64,000 nucleotides of DNA from Blastomussa wellsi (Eukaryota; Cnidaria; Anthozoa; Scleractinia; Plerogyridae), in assembly GCA_947652115.1 (NCBI GenBank), contig OX393563.1, positions 2,124,996 to 2,188,995 of the forward strand, read 5' to 3'. The translations under genes were made by a program, and so were the position numbers. Below the pieces are notes generated by a model. The model was not told where the DNA came from, made no database searches, and worked only from the letters and a program-made list of their open reading frames with translations. Positions 12,201-46,712 of the stretch are shown here, in pieces. The first letter of the stretch is position 1; every line of letters starts with the position of its first letter.

Positions 12201-12970
12201 TATGCATCAGCAGTGGAATCAACTTATCCAAAGGTACGGCTTTCATAAAATACGTGTCATGCATCACGAGGTTAACCAGTTGTTTGCAAACTTTTAGAGT
12301 TGCTTAAAAGCGTAATATAACAATACATTAATTGGAAGCCACTCTTTTGACGTCGCGTAACACTTGTCACCATGTCGCTGTGGACTAATGGTCCGTGCGC
12401 TGGAGTCCGGATCGGACTGTCCGAGCTCGAGCCTCGGCCGGGGCACCGCAGTAGGCTAAGTTGTGCTCTTGGGCAAGACATTTACATGTAACTCTCTCAC
12501 AGTTCCTATCTCCACTTAGGTGTATAAATGGGTACCGGCGAAATAATGAACTCCAGATGTAATGTTGATAAATAAGCCAGATCTGTACTGAAATCCCTTT
12601 TCTTTAACCGCCTTTTTCTCGAAAGACCCGAACCGCAAGTGGTTTACTTTTCTCAGTTGAACACAGCAGTTGTACATCCGATCTCTCGAAAACTCCCCAG
12701 TTTTTTTAGAGACTCGGAATTGCATAGAAATATCAGCCCAAAATATCTGGCATTCTGCGCTGTAAAGGTATCTTTTGCTTAGCGTTCATTAATTACAGTA
12801 AACATAGAGAGGTCATACCGTATTTACTTTCTTTATTACAGAATAAACGGGTCAGCAACAGCTTAACCACTGAAAGGTTACCAAGCCACGGCGTTCAAAT
12901 GTGTAATTTAACGAAGCAAACAGATAAACAAGGTGACAAAGACAATGGAGAGGCTAATGGGAGGTTTTAA
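230..12970 (+). CDS. Adhesion G-protein-coupled receptor, 3' part (GPS, seven TM helices, tail)
   Basis: Exons read from splice sites and phase: 230-359, 8599-8709, about 9006-9098, 9619-9769, 10340-10409, 10699-10765, 11279-11364, 11551-11677, 11809-11850, 12153-12233, 12842-12970 (stop TAA). The first exon carries the GPS autoproteolysis motif: a tryptophan/cysteine pattern ending CECNHLTNF, with the HL-T cleavage triplet at 312-320. The following residues would form the tethered agonist. Later exons give TM1, TM2 (SPKTVIHVNLCIALL), TM3 (FWMLVEGLQIY), TM4 (FLGWGVPLIF), TM5 (CWLSISSGLIWTFIGPAL), TM6 (VPLLGVTWVFG) and the TM7 end (GLFIFLFHCVF), all typical of class B2 receptors. Phases agree across junctions. 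The start of the TM2 exon is less certain: an AG at 8995 has a better acceptor context but the wrong phase. The extracellular N-terminus lies upstream of the window, so ligand domains and subfamily are unknown. The cytoplasmic tail is short and basic. Expected location is the plasma membrane. Confidence 0.93.
435..757. repeat. Foldback (MITE-like) element in GPCR intron
   Basis: The left arm at 435-475 (gtttgatcgtccgggtgagg) returns as its reverse complement at 712-757. A second inner pair lies at 581-610 and 694-720, containing ctgattggtcagtttagcc and its complement. The middle has no coding capacity. This looks like a non-autonomous inverted-repeat element. Confidence 0.8.
831..1074. repeat. 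Foldback MITE with GC-rich terminal inverted repeats
   Basis: The left end begins tacagcgcgacgcgcctaag and the right end is its reverse complement, finishing at 1074. The arms match for about 100 bases each, including a shared segment gccaatcagagagcgcgaat, around a short centre. TA lies at both outer ends, compatible with a TA target duplication. Confidence 0.85.
1422..1545 (+). repeat. Dispersed repeat, copy 1, with degenerate hammerhead-like core
   Basis: The segment with gaagggctaacgctcgaaac followed by gtcagc, then cggtggccaatt and a pattern containing tcaacccagttgataaaacc, recurs at 9208-9300. Its core also appears in reverse at 47282-47330. The core resembles a type I hammerhead ribozyme of the kind described in Penelope-like retroelements, with changed catalytic bases. 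The assignment to that class is inference. Confidence 0.6.
1866..1919 (+). repeat. Retroposon-like 3' tail: AATAAAG followed by (TGAT)n
   Basis: The stretch ttttaaataaagc is followed by about seven units of TGAT. The same arrangement, a polyadenylation-like AATAAA next to a GATT-type tetranucleotide run, occurs on the opposite strand after the long AATC array at 42917-43324. This suggests that both are ends of related non-LTR retroposons. No coding part is seen here. Confidence 0.5.
2225..4195 (+). repeat. Tandem array of about 28 tRNA-like units (period about 73 bp)
   Basis: Two unit types mostly alternate. One reads agagcatcgaaccgctaacg, then ggagtcacgggtttgaatcc, then cgttggagctctgattttt. 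The other has tatccctatatatcgaggag in the middle and ends cgtcggagctctgaattg. Each carries a tRNA T-arm/B-box-like core (gggtttgaatcccg), a D-arm-like agagcatcg, and a period near the length of a tRNA. Units diverge by scattered substitutions and small deletions, so the array is old. The 5' A-box region is poorly kept and I do not call any unit a functional tRNA. Confidence 0.75.
4491..4774. repeat. MITE family A, copy 1
   Basis: Terminal inverted repeats begin tacactctttttataagaa and end with a near complement finishing gagtgta. Internal phrases (gagactcgattaagaac, ttttgctcactgtatatt, cctcaaatcgcaaaaaatat) are shared with the copy at 15522-16177. There is no coding capacity. Confidence 0.85.
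4775..6111. other. GPCR intron sequence, no gene seen
   Basis: AT-rich intron DNA between the GPS and TM1 exons. I see no coding exon, RNA gene or clear element here. Confidence 0.6.
6112..6416. repeat. Minisatellite, 15-18 bp unit
   Basis: About 17 tandem, slightly varied copies of a unit like aatctttaaaagcggg or aatctttaaaacgggg. It lies in the GPCR intron and is non-coding. Confidence 0.9.
6417..8401. other. GPCR intron sequence with (ATGG)n at 6867-6894
   Basis: Intron DNA without a recognisable exon. A short ATGG microsatellite of about seven units lies at 6867-6894. Nothing else can be supported. Confidence 0.6.
8402..8534. repeat. Foldback element close to the TM1 exon
   Basis: The arm at 8402-8446 (tttttcttagtccgt, gagcgcgaagcgaaaaaatg) returns inverted at 8490-8534. 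It ends about 65 bases before the TM1 exon acceptor. The transcript could form a strong hairpin there. Confidence 0.8.
9208..9300 (+). repeat. Dispersed repeat, copy 2, with hammerhead-like core
   Basis: This matches the repeat at 1422-1545 through the core (cgctcgaaacgtcagc) and onward through cggtggccaatt and cagttgataaaacc. The core here reads CCGACGA where a hammerhead has CUGANGA, and the helix II segment has one mismatch. Confidence 0.6.
10257..10280. repeat. (ACTT)n microsatellite
   Basis: A short run of ACTT units in the intron before the TM4 exon. Confidence 0.9.
12368..12545 (+). mobile_element. tRNA-derived SINE-like element
   Basis: The 5' part, with ggactaatggtccgtgcgct and gagctcgagcctcggccgg, resembles a tRNA head with A-box and B-box-like pol III signals. 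It is followed by a body with ctcttgggcaagacattt and ending gtgtataaatgggtaccggc, a SINE-type body I recall from invertebrate genomes (recognition from memory, not searched). It lies in the last GPCR intron. A bordering duplication was not identified. Confidence 0.6.
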
Positions 12971-13280
12971 ATGTGGGTGATCATTGTTATTAATAATACT
13001 TGTCCTAAAATAGTGTTTTAGAATAACATTTTTTTGTATAAAAACCTCGAATATTTGTGTTTCTTATTCGTGGATGCTTTCAAATTAACTATTGGATGAC
13101 TGTTGGTTCTAAATGGCTGGAAGCCACTGAATTCACGAATTCGATTGGCATAAATCGATACCGACCAAACCTTACTGACCGCAGTCTATATTTTCCCATC
13201 TAGAACGGTATCCAGGGCTGTTACATTTGCGGTTAGAAAGTTGCAAAAAATACCTCAACATTGCCTTATTCTGCTAAAAT

Positions 13281-13286
13281 ATTAAA
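13281..13286 (+). promoter_or_regulatory. Possible polyadenylation signal (ATTAAA) for the GPCR gene
   Basis: First reasonable hexamer variant downstream of the stop at 12970. Such short motifs occur by chance, so this is weak. Confidence 0.3.
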
Positions 13287-13313
13287 GTGCTACTGCGATG
13301 AAAAAATGTTGTT

Positions 13314-13445
13314 CGACTCACCAGTTTAATTTTTTACTGTGTGAACCAGCATATTTGGTATGAAAAACAGCAACTTGCTTCTGAAAGCTCGCGCTGCATA
13401 CTAATCAGCTGGGTTCACACATTGCAAACTTAAACTGGTGAGTCG
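13314..13445. repeat. Foldback element downstream of GPCR gene
   Basis: The ends cgactcaccagttta and taaactggtgagtcg are perfect inverted repeats. Further inside, gtgtgaaccagc pairs with gctgggttcacac. Confidence 0.8.
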
Positions 13446-15521
13446 ATGACGTCATTTTCTCTCTCGATCCAGGTCTCTCAATGCAGCTCGACTGAAGCGG
13501 ACTTTAAAATCAAAGTTTTTACAACATGCGTTGTTTTGTCATGTTTGTGACCGCACTTTGCTTTTTATTTCGGACTCTGGTAATGGCGGACAGTTGGCGC
13601 AATAATTGGCATGGTGCATTCTTGCCAAATATAAAATCGGAATCGAAAGAGAACAAGAACAACATTTTTTCATCCCAGTAGCACTAAGGAAAACACCTGA
13701 CGAGAAAAGAAAAGACAAATATAGAGAACGAACAAACTTTGGCAAATTAAGTTCAGCCCCAACAAGTAAATATATTTTATATTTTTTCACTTTCCTTTGT
13801 CAAAAATGGTCTACCACTTCCGTTTACGGTTTTACAGATATTTCACATTTCTTAGCTATCTCTGAGAAGGGACTGAGCTCACGGTGTTGGTACGTGAAGT
13901 TGCTAAGCAACATGATTACTTTCGGGAATTCTCGCGCTAAGTCGGAAACTCTGCGAGTGTTTCAAGGAAAATTTGCCAAAACTGACACTTGTTGGTCCGA
14001 CTGTGTTGTGTAAATAAAATGAAACATTACAGAACCACTGTTAGTGACATTGTTAATTGTTGGTTCCTTTTGAATAGATTCCAAGTGAATGGCACAAGGC
14101 CAAAGGAAACAGAATGTAATTTATGAACGACAACGTTATCAAATCAGAAACCAAGAAGCCAAGGAGTTAGTCCACCATATCAAAGACACTCGTTAAAGCG
14201 TGGTTGCCAGGAATATTTCTGAAATGTTATTGTCCGACCATAGGCCAGATGAAACATGACAACGAAGACTGAAATTTCACATTTGAAACTTTTAATATAT
14301 TAGTCAGAAGCTTTGAACACGAATGTGAACTAGAATAAGCATAGATTAATTTTAGGATTTATTTTGGACGGAAACGGTAAAGTGAGTAGTTTCTTGGCTG
14401 ATATAAACTTTTCAGGTTCATTACTCCAGGGTATCTTTCTTGCCTTTGTTCATAGCAAAGGAACGAGTAAAATTATTTATATATTTTGACTGCACTGTCA
14501 ACACTGTCATCGCAAAATACGTTGATGGTTTTAGTAGGCGTGGGATAATGGAAAAATAACTCCTCAGTTCTTTTTGTAGTGGAGCATCCTAATTTGTATA
14601 TGGTAAGACGGCTTGTAGACCCAAGACTTAACCCAAGTTGCTCGTTTTCCTTTTTATCGATAGACAAGATAGAGTTATTTGAAAAAGATCGCTTTAAAAT
14701 CGCGCACGAATAATTTACCTTAGTAAAATCGCTTGGAAATCGCGGGAGAATCGCGCTCTTACCCGTGCGGACCAAACGAGCGACTTCGATCGAAGCGAGT
14801 CTAGCAGATACCGTAAATGGAAGACAAGTCATGTATTGTATTCCTTCGTTTTGAAACACTTATTCTATTTATTTTTCTTCTTTTAGTCCGTTTTGATTTG
14901 AAAACTTCGACGCTGAATTAGGTTATCTCCCATTTTTCTTTTATCGTTTTAACATGCATTTCCTGATTTTGGGTCAGTCTCTCGGAAAAGAAAATAGTAC
15001 CTCTACCCCCTAAAAAAGAAGTGGAAAGGAAGGGGGCAGCAACGAGTGAAGAGCTTCACATTACATATTTTCCTCCCACACGGGCGCAAAGCCTCTCTTA
15101 TGGCGAGTGACATGTTCTCTTTGTAGTTAAAGTGAAAACTAAAAATCTGTATAGGCAAGACGATGTCTCTATTTCAGATTAAAATTGAAAAAATGTTTGA
15201 CTGGATCAAATTACCGCGAAATTTTGGATCGGTGAGCGTCCGGACGTCGGACGGCGCTAAACGGAGAATAAAAGGGGAATGGCTTTACTACAGAGTTCAC
15301 TCTTGTTGCTTTGGTAACAGATTCTGATTCATTGAGTTTCACGTCTAACTTTGGCGTTTTCCCCCTTTACAGTTGAATTTAATCCTGATTAGTATTCATG
15401 TTCAGGGGCGTATATTAACCCCTCCCGCCCTGCCGGCCCGCGCCTCCTGGGTCCTTCAAGTTTCTTTATCATGAGCATGGCGTCACCTAGTCAGGGACAA
15501 AAATGCATTTCTTCTCCAACG
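13446..15521. other. Intergenic, no gene supported
   Basis: Several short open frames lie here, including 13606-14013 (+) and 14473-14859 (-). None shows a recognisable domain, splice context or conserved motif. I see nothing else in this stretch. Confidence 0.5.
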
Positions 15522-16177
15522 TACACTCTTTTTCTTTTATAAGAACCTTTTTTATAATAACGTTGAGGCTAAATTAATAAGAACATTCCCTAGGCGGAGA
15601 CTCGATTAAGAACGTTTTTATTTTGCTCACTGTATATTAAAATGTTGGTTAACGAAAGCTTTGGTGCACGTACTGCATGTGTGCGTTTTTGCCACAAACT
15701 CTGGTAAATTTATGTACCGTTGCAAACCTCTATGTTCAATGCTTTTTCTAAAGCCAAATTTAGCCAGAGTTGGTTGGTGAGACATCTCGCACGTGGTATC
15801 AGAACATGTCGCGCAAGTATGTGCAAGCAACTTGATACCATATCTGACTCGTCCCCAGTTGTCTCCTGTGAAAAAATATCAAGACGCGATGGATGATGGG
15901 AAGGAGGACCATTTGACCCTTTCTGCCTCCTTCCCATCATTCCCCGCGCTTGTTATTTTTTCTGATAAGAGACGACTGGGGACGAGTCAGATACCATATG
16001 TAAGCAAGCAATGCACTTTGATAGGTTTCCTGGTCACGTCCACATTGTTTATTGAAATACTAAACCATGTAAATTTAAGAACATGTTAAGAACGTTTTCA
16101 GCCTCAAATCGCAAAAAATATAAGAATGTTCAGCCTCAGCTCCAAAATTAGACGTTCTTATATAAAAAAAGAGTGTA
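15522..16177. repeat. MITE family A, copy 2, interrupted by an insertion
   Basis: The ends and shared internal phrases match the copy at 4491-4774. Compared with that copy, about 390 bases from about 15644 to 16030 are extra and include the small nested MITE at 15844-15990. Confidence 0.85.
15844..15990. mobile_element. Nested MITE with target-site duplication, hAT-like
   Basis: Terminal inverted repeats of about 22 bases (ctgactcgtccccagttgtc at the left, one mismatch at the right). The direct repeat ataccatat flanks both ends at 15835-15843 and 15991-15999. An 8-9 bp duplication suits hAT-type transposition, but no transposase is encoded. Confidence 0.8.
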
Positions 16178-17703
16178 TAAGCCTGGCTGTATTGTTTGTT
16201 ATGTTATTTCATTTTTCGGCTGATTAATCTCTTACAGGTCCTACGTTGGTAGCGTCATCGTTGTCGGCTATTATTGGCTATTTTGGCTATTCTCTATTTA
16301 TTTGACTGAGTTTTCTTTAGTAATTGAAATCTGCAAGGCCACAACAACCGCGCGCGATGGCGTCCTCTGACTACGTCATTTATGTGTATTATATATGTCC
16401 TCTGGTGCAAAACGAGCATTAGCCAATGAGCGTGCAAGAATTTCTGTAGTTAATTTGTTTTTCATCATCAGCTTGTACCGATGATTTGTCTCCATTTCCC
16501 CATGTGTTTCTTTTGCATTTATTGGCGCGTTTTCTTGTGCAGGAATTACTCAACTACACCCCCCCCCCCACCCACCACCGCGGCGGCCTCGTGAGCTGCC
16601 CAAAATTTGACAATGTGATGAAGAAATTCGTGGTCGATTAGAGGACGTACCACAACAAGCTCACGTCTATTATGGTAAAAAAATGGTCCCTCCCGCAAAA
16701 AAAGTGTTTAGAGAAAATGAGCCCGGAGGTATGTTTTTTGCAAACCTACAAGTAAAACGTATCCAAAACATTTATGCGGCTATTTTCTTGGACCATTCGA
16801 AATGCCTTGTTGGCAAAATGCCAGGAATATCCTCACCCCTCGTGCTGCGCATCGCCACAGGAGTTTCCCAGTTCCCTGGGGAGGCCTTGGGGTATTTATG
16901 TTCAGCTGTTAGCGGAAGAGAAAGCATGTGCGCGGTTCAGGTGCTCTTGCCGATGGCTCCTTGAAGACTAAAACAAGAGTAAAAAGGTAAAACTAATGAC
17001 TTTAATGAGTATATTCGTGTTGTGCATGTCTGTTGTGTTTTGTTTTGGTTTTGCTTTCAAAGAAACGTTAAAAAGGCGTAGATTGCAAATTTGCTGACGA
17101 CAGAAAGTGGCTTGGCCCTGATAAAATATGCTTATTGCTGGATCAATTTCTTGTCTTGTCAAGTCGCTGTTATGGGGTTTGGACTGTTTTAAACTTAAGA
17201 AATGACAGTAAGAGCGAATTTTGTCTTTATTTGTATTCATATATAATAATTTATGTATGTTGACCTTTTGAGAGGCGGTCGCAGCATGTGGCCAACCACA
17301 GGAAACCCACACAAACTGTTTGTGGGCATACAATTCTAAATAGGATCTACGGAGCGACTGCAGAATTTGAGTTCATTTACACGTGTTGGGATCCTTTGTA
17401 GAATGAGGAATAAAAAAATGACATGACAAATGACATGGAAATAAGTGGCCCAGAAGTCTATTTTAGCGTTAAGTTATACCTGGCTTATTAGTCCTTAATA
17501 TTTATATCTTGTAATATTTGGAATTTTTAGCAGTTATATAATTCTTACACGGCATGTCTGCGAATAAGCTGCGACTTTTTTGGGTGCCCATTTTTTTTTT
17601 TGGGGGGGGGGGGGGGCAAAATTTTCTGGGTCTACATTTAGGGCTCAGAATATTTGTTTGGCTCACATGTTAGGAGGGGAGGGGGGGGGGTAAAGATCTT
17701 GTG
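16178..17703. other. Intergenic with homopolymer tracts
   Basis: No gene is supported. There is a C-run at about 16558-16570, a T-run followed by a G-run at about 17588-17616, and another G-run near 17676-17690. Confidence 0.5.
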
Positions 17704-17821
17704 GCTGCTTAACCTGAGAGGGGTCGATACAAAACATGGACCCCCCCCAACTGGACTCCCTTCTGGACCCCCAATTTTTCTTCCAGAAATTACAAGCCCA
17801 TGTGTTTTGAGGTAATTTAAA

Positions 17822-18686
17822 CAAGGCCGTAGGTAGAAAATTTTGACTGGGGGGGCAATAAAGCGAGGCCTGAAGAAATGCTTTTTCAGAAGATTTTGAA
17901 ATGATTGTAGAGGTATGAAATGCTAATCAAAAGTAAACGTTAATCCTACCAGTAAGTCTTGGATTTCGTACTTCAACAAAACGAGTCTCTTCTCGTTTTC
18001 CTACTTCAAACTTAATTACGGCTTAGAATCGGCTATATAAATACTTACTCAGGGAATTCAGTTAAAACGAAGCCAGGTTTGTTCACTTCCGCCTGTTTTG
18101 TTTCATTTGGTGAATCTTCTCAGATTCCGGTATGTAATCCGTGCTATGATGAATAAGGAGCATCCCTAAGCCACTCAAGCATTCCTCGTTCACTGTAGAT
18201 TGGTTCCACAACTTGAGACGCCTCAGAGCAGAAAAAGAGCGTTCACAAGAAATACTTCCCACGGGGGTAGTAAAAAGAATGGTAAGGATCTCGTGAATGG
18301 CTGAAAATATCGGAGGGTTGCAAACTGCTAAGGCTGAATTTGCAGTTGCAGGCTGCTCTTGAAAGGGAATATTTTCATAGTACTTTTTCCACTTTTGAAT
18401 TTCTTCTGAGAAATGGGAGGATTCCTGCATAGTAAGGAGTTTCCTGTAATATTTGAGAATTTCAGTGTGATCACGGGTGTCAATGCTGACGTATTGTATT
18501 CAAATATTGCTGTACCCTTCTCCCCTGTCCATATAGACAAGCAATCGGTTGTGAAAAGTTTCAAACTAACAAAGTAATTTCAGCAAATTTCAGGTTTTCT
18601 GCTCAATACTTCAGAAAAAGAATTTTTTTCCGAAATATTTTTGGGGGGCAACTGCCCCCCTTGCCCCTCCGCCAGCTACGGCCTTG
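17822..18686 (-). mobile_element. hAT DNA transposon, internally deleted
   Basis: The ends are caaggccgtag at 17822 and ctacggccttg at 18686, perfect inverted repeats of 11 bases, followed inward by G-rich or C-rich sequence. The interior retains the C-terminal part of a hAT transposase on the minus strand. I did not find a clean 8-bp target duplication. Confidence 0.65.
18083..18430 (-). pseudogene. hAT transposase C-terminal (dimerisation) fragment
   Basis: This minus-strand open frame encodes the hAT family C-terminal dimerisation region. The hallmark is PVGSISCERSFSALRRLK followed by a region ending GLGMLLIHH, very like the end of ZMYM1-type hAT transposases. The N-terminal zinc finger, the RNase H-like catalytic core and most of the usual 600-plus residues are absent, so the fragment cannot be an active transposase. 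A transcribed or domesticated fragment cannot be ruled out, but nothing supports it. Confidence 0.75.
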
Positions 18687-19262
18687 TTAAGAGTAAGACA
18701 AATAAGTTTACTTATTCAGGGAAGGAAAAATTGTGAATAATGAATAAAAAGGCAGGCACAAAATTAAAGTCGTAGTTTCAGAATGACGATCCGAATACTC
18801 GAGAATATGAATGGTTTCACTTCGACTTTAGTCCCTGCCTATTATTTTTCATGTATGGTAGTTGTGATGAACCTTCAAAAGTCAAAACCAAGATGGTGGT
18901 CACTTCGATCGAAAACATGTATCTTCTGTTTAACCTTTAGAAGTCTCTGAAGTCTGGTTGAAAGCGAAACAAATGTTTGTGTTACAAACAGGTCAATAAT
19001 GAATAGGCCTAGGAATTGCCTTTCAAAGATTCTTGAGGTTTCCAAATCGGTATTTTCTGCTATAAATTAGGCACTGAGGTAAGATTCATGCTGTATTTGA
19101 TTGTTTAAACATTTTTTAATTAATTTTTTTAATATTACAAACTTTAAAAATTAAAAATTAAAAAATCCCCAAAATGTTAGAAACGGAGGGAGTCTATATG
19201 GGGGTCCAGAAGGGGTCCAGATAAGGGTCCAGTTTGGGGGTCCATGTTTTGTATTGACCCAC

Positions 19263-20313
19263 TTGCCTTTGAAACAATACTGCATGGCCCTCCCAGCCAA
19301 TAGTCAACGACCACTCCCTAAGTATGTGATCATGATATGGAACTTAATTGGCAGAGATAGCACATTATTTTAAAAATGAAATGGAAAAAGACTGGTGTGC
19401 AGAGTCGGCAGTCTGCACGTCTGCTGTCTATATGTGTCACATACTGAGCTGTATGTAACATGTTGCGCATTGTCATTTCTTTGACTTAAAATGGCGAATT
19501 TGAGTGCTTGTTTGTGGAGGATTCTTAAAAGTAATATTTTCACTGTTTACTGTACATGTAATTATAAAGAAAGGGTGGAAAGTTTGAAAGCTCAAAGTTG
19601 GAATACCTTCAGCACTGAAGCATTTTTTCAACCTGAAAATCCAATCATTGAGCTTCCAAACTAAGCAGCAGAACTGTAATCCAGTTAGACAGGAGTGGTT
19701 GGAGGGTGGAGTGCACGTAGAAAAAGATTTTATGTTGCTGTTACAAGGCACCTTCTGCGTACTAGATAATTTCTAAATAATTGGTCAGATCACTAATTGT
19801 TGGTAGGTTTGATTGATATTGCTTAGCTGATTTGATCAAAATTAGCATATTCGGGTGGTGAATGGCTTACAGATCTGTTTGAAGGACATTGAGTATTTTG
19901 TTTTACAAAACCAGCAACAGGCTTTTAGTTAGGGTTTGAAAAGTGGCCATCCAAAATGCACTTTGGGGCCTGCTAACATATGGAAAATAAATTAAAAGTG
20001 GCATCAACTGGATGACTGGATGGCCATCTGGCTAAAAGCCTGACCGGCAATAGAGATCGATCTGTTTCATTTCACTCCATGACCCATTTATATTCCACTA
20101 GTGCATCTATATGGAGTTAACGACATACGCTGAAAGATTAATAAATGAAAGTTTTAAATTACAAGAGGTTGGAATGGTGGCTTTGATCCTTTCCTCTCCT
20201 GCCCTTGTCCCTTCCCTCATCTTTCTCCCTGCATGCTCGCAAAGACCATTTTCCCTTCCATTTATGTAGTTGTTATCTCAATGTAATTGTCTTATTTTAT
20301 TACTTATTTGCAG
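19263..20313. other. Intergenic upstream of the sacsin-like gene
   Basis: No coding exon is seen. Any promoter or 5' untranslated exon of the sacsin-like gene is probably here or nearby, but no core promoter can be called by eye. Confidence 0.4.
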
Positions 20314-20352
20314 ATGACTTTCCTGTGGCTTAATTAAGTGCCCGGACTGCAC

Positions 20353-20356
<4 letters not shown>
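20314..20356 (+). other. Proposed start exon of the sacsin-like gene
   Basis: A good acceptor (tatttgcag) precedes 20314 and a donor (gtatgt) follows 20356. The ATG at 20353 has an in-frame TAA 18 bases upstream. One extra base (G) joins CA at 24801 to give codon GCA, so the protein would begin MAENDDGFDL. Exon 2 itself has no in-frame ATG, so an upstream start is required. Another upstream exon could serve instead. Confidence 0.5.
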
Positions 20357-44357
<24,001 letters not shown>

Positions 44358-44557
44358 GACATGAGCGGAAAGCATTTGAATAGTACATGTAACTGAAAAA
44401 GAATGTCGCGGAATTTTTCCCGATGGTTCTATCGTCTTAAGTTCAGTTCTGAAGTTAGTGTTTTGAGAGCTGGGCTGTTCAGTTTGCTGTTGTGATATAG
44501 AGATCGACCAAGTCTTCATTTGTGATTGACCGACCGTGTTCTTTTGATCACTATTTG

Positions 44558-44563
44558 AATAAA
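44558..44563 (+). promoter_or_regulatory. Polyadenylation signal AATAAA of the sacsin-like gene
   Basis: Canonical hexamer about 200 bases after the stop codon at 44357, on the correct strand. Confidence 0.6.
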
Positions 44564-44861
44564 TAATTCCGAGCAGCGCGCATTATGAATGCTGGCTATA
44601 ACATAATGGCCGACGTTCAATCAAAGGCTTGTCTTTGAAGGTTTATGTGTGAAGCCTTGGTGAAACGGAAGTTTCACAGGGAGGAAAATATATAAAGGTG
44701 AACCTTTTTTGACGTAGTTTTGTGAAATGGGAACCGAGAAAGGTTTTCAATAGTAGAACGAACTGACTCACCGATTGCACAAAATCAGCCTAAAATTAAT
44801 TTGGAAGTTATTATTTTTTTTTCAGTAATACAAGGCAATTGAATTGAATAAAGTGCTGAGT

Positions 44862-45226
44862 ACATTTCTTGCAAAAGGCTTTGGACGATTATAATTTCGG
44901 ACCAAAAATGTTTCCGAAAAATAAAAGGGTAAAACCGTCCGAAATATTTACAGTACAGTATAAAGCTTTTTAATTACGTCCTCATGAGCTAGAAACCGGA
45001 TTGGGGTTTGCTTGTTCATTTTATCCCTGGAAATATTTGTTATGAAAATCGCAATGAAGATATATTCCATTTTGCAGTACTATCGTTTTCACACATACTT
45101 TACAATTCGTGTTTTATGGGTGTAAATTGGCTTTAGATATATTTCGGTAAACTGTCCGAAATTGTCCGAAACGAGTTTAAAAGTATCCGAAAATGAAACG
45201 TCCGAAATTTTTTGCAAGTAATGTAA
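44862..45226. repeat. MITE family B, copy 2
   Basis: The right end (gtccgaaattttttgcaagt) is almost the same as in copy 1 at 20588-21065. The left end is more worn (tttcttgcaaaaggctttgg). Confidence 0.8.
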
Positions 45227-45242
45227 TAAAATATACTCAGCC

Positions 45243-45397
45243 ATAGACCTTTGCATAAATGGTGCCCAAATTAGACTAACAATACTTAAGCCTCGTGTCG
45301 ATGTGTATAGACAAAGGATTTTTTACGTGAATTTGAGGCTAAGGATGTATCAAGTATTGTTATTCAAATTAGCACACCATTTATGCAAAGGGTCTAT
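45243..45397. repeat. Short foldback element adjacent to MITE B
   Basis: atagacctttgcataaatgg at the left and ccatttatgcaaagggtcta at the right are inverted repeats with one indel. The inner acaatactt and aagtattgt also pair. Confidence 0.85.
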
Positions 45398-46620
45398 TAT
45401 TCTGCATAATCAAGTGAAACCTGAGTTCAGTTGCATACTGTTATTACATAAACCTGAAAATTTCGTTTTTGGACTTAGCAAGTGCAACGGTGGGCAACGA
45501 ACTTGCACATGCTTTCTAGCCCAAGTTGTGACAAAGATGTTTTGAACCTGAATTTTCATTAGGTTCTTTCACATCGGAGAAATGAAACAGGCGTCATACT
45601 GTGTTGTGTCAAGACAAAGCTGTACCTGCTGCATTAAGATGTAAAGGAAAAAAGTAAAAAGAAAACAACACAACAACAACAACAACCGCACGACCGCATT
45701 TCGCGCATACGTTAGTGTCAGTTGGCAGTTTTAGTTTGTTTTGAGGTTTTTTCAAAGGGGTAGGCCATGAATTGGGCTTTCTTATTCAACCTTGGCCCGA
45801 AAGGAAGACTCCCTGTCATCCATGCCAATGTTGCCTTGTAAAAACTATCCTTGTTGGGTTTTCTTTCTTAGTTAACTGTTACGTGTTAACTGAAGCGTTT
45901 TAACGTTTTGAAGAGCGTTGGAAATACTTCAGATTTCAATTAAGGTTGGCGGATCAAAGCTTTTTAAAACTTGGCTACTCGACAAGCGCGTAAGGTCTTC
46001 AGTAAGAGCCGAGATATAGCGACGTGACAGTTGTAATTTCATGTGTTTCCTTTCTCTTCAAACATGTAGAAATGGGTACTTATAATGGCCAAACTGAATT
46101 TTGGAGGATGTTTCGAAGTTCAAATCAAAGTCGTCCATCAGCGAAAATGCTATAGAAGAACCGTCCAGTTAGAGAAAACACAAATACAGTAATAAATTTG
46201 CAGCAATACACACTTGTAGATTTCCTCTTCACTGATGTGCAAAATTCCAACGAATACCCAAACCACCATTCGTTGGCGTCGTATTTAAATTTCATCCGAC
46301 AACTTTAGTTGAAATAGTTGTATGTTCAGTAGTTCATTGACATTAATCGTAATTTCAAGTGTATTCTCTGACCATTTGGTGATCATTGCAAAAATTTTGC
46401 ACGACAATGAGTAATATGATTTGAAAATAAACCACAATAAAACAAACACAGGAGGAAACGCAAAACGACTGTTGGGCACTATTAATCTCTTTGCCCCCCC
46501 CCCCCAGTTACAAACACAGATCTCGATTTGTGCCTCTCTTGAAACCAAGGTTTGCGTCAGTGTAAAAGCCTGTGACTTTTGTCGTTGTTTTTGAGCGAAA
46601 TTTTTTCTGTTCTATACTTT
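45398..46620. other. Intergenic, no gene supported
   Basis: Contains a short AAC-type microsatellite near 45665-45685 and a C-run near 46494. No gene is seen. Confidence 0.5.
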
Positions 46621-46712
46621 TTCGTAGATCTTTTTTGTCTTGTTCGTTCTTTGTTGTCACTGGTGAGTCACTGGTGAGTTTCACAGGTTTTTACACCGAG
46701 GATGCGCCCGAA
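46621..46712. repeat. Dispersed repeat (TTTCACAGGTTTTTACACCGAGG)
   Basis: This segment matches, in reverse orientation, the repeat near 54507-54777, including gttctttgtt, tcactggtg and ggtttttacaccgaggatg. Confidence 0.7.

Larger units (their letters stand above)
17704..19262. repeat. Large inverted-repeat element enclosing a hAT remnant
   Basis: The segment 17704-17775 (gggtcgatacaaaacatgga, ttctggacccccaat) returns inverted at 19195-19262 (ccatgttttgtattgaccc), with extra tandem copies of the gggtccag phrase. The hAT-like remnant sits between the arms. Confidence 0.65.

Noticed and set aside
13606..14013. 135-residue frame downstream of the GPCR gene
   Set aside because: No recognisable domain, no splice or promoter context; likely chance.
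14473..14859. 128-residue minus-strand frame
   Set aside because: No domain recognised, and no neighbouring exon found.
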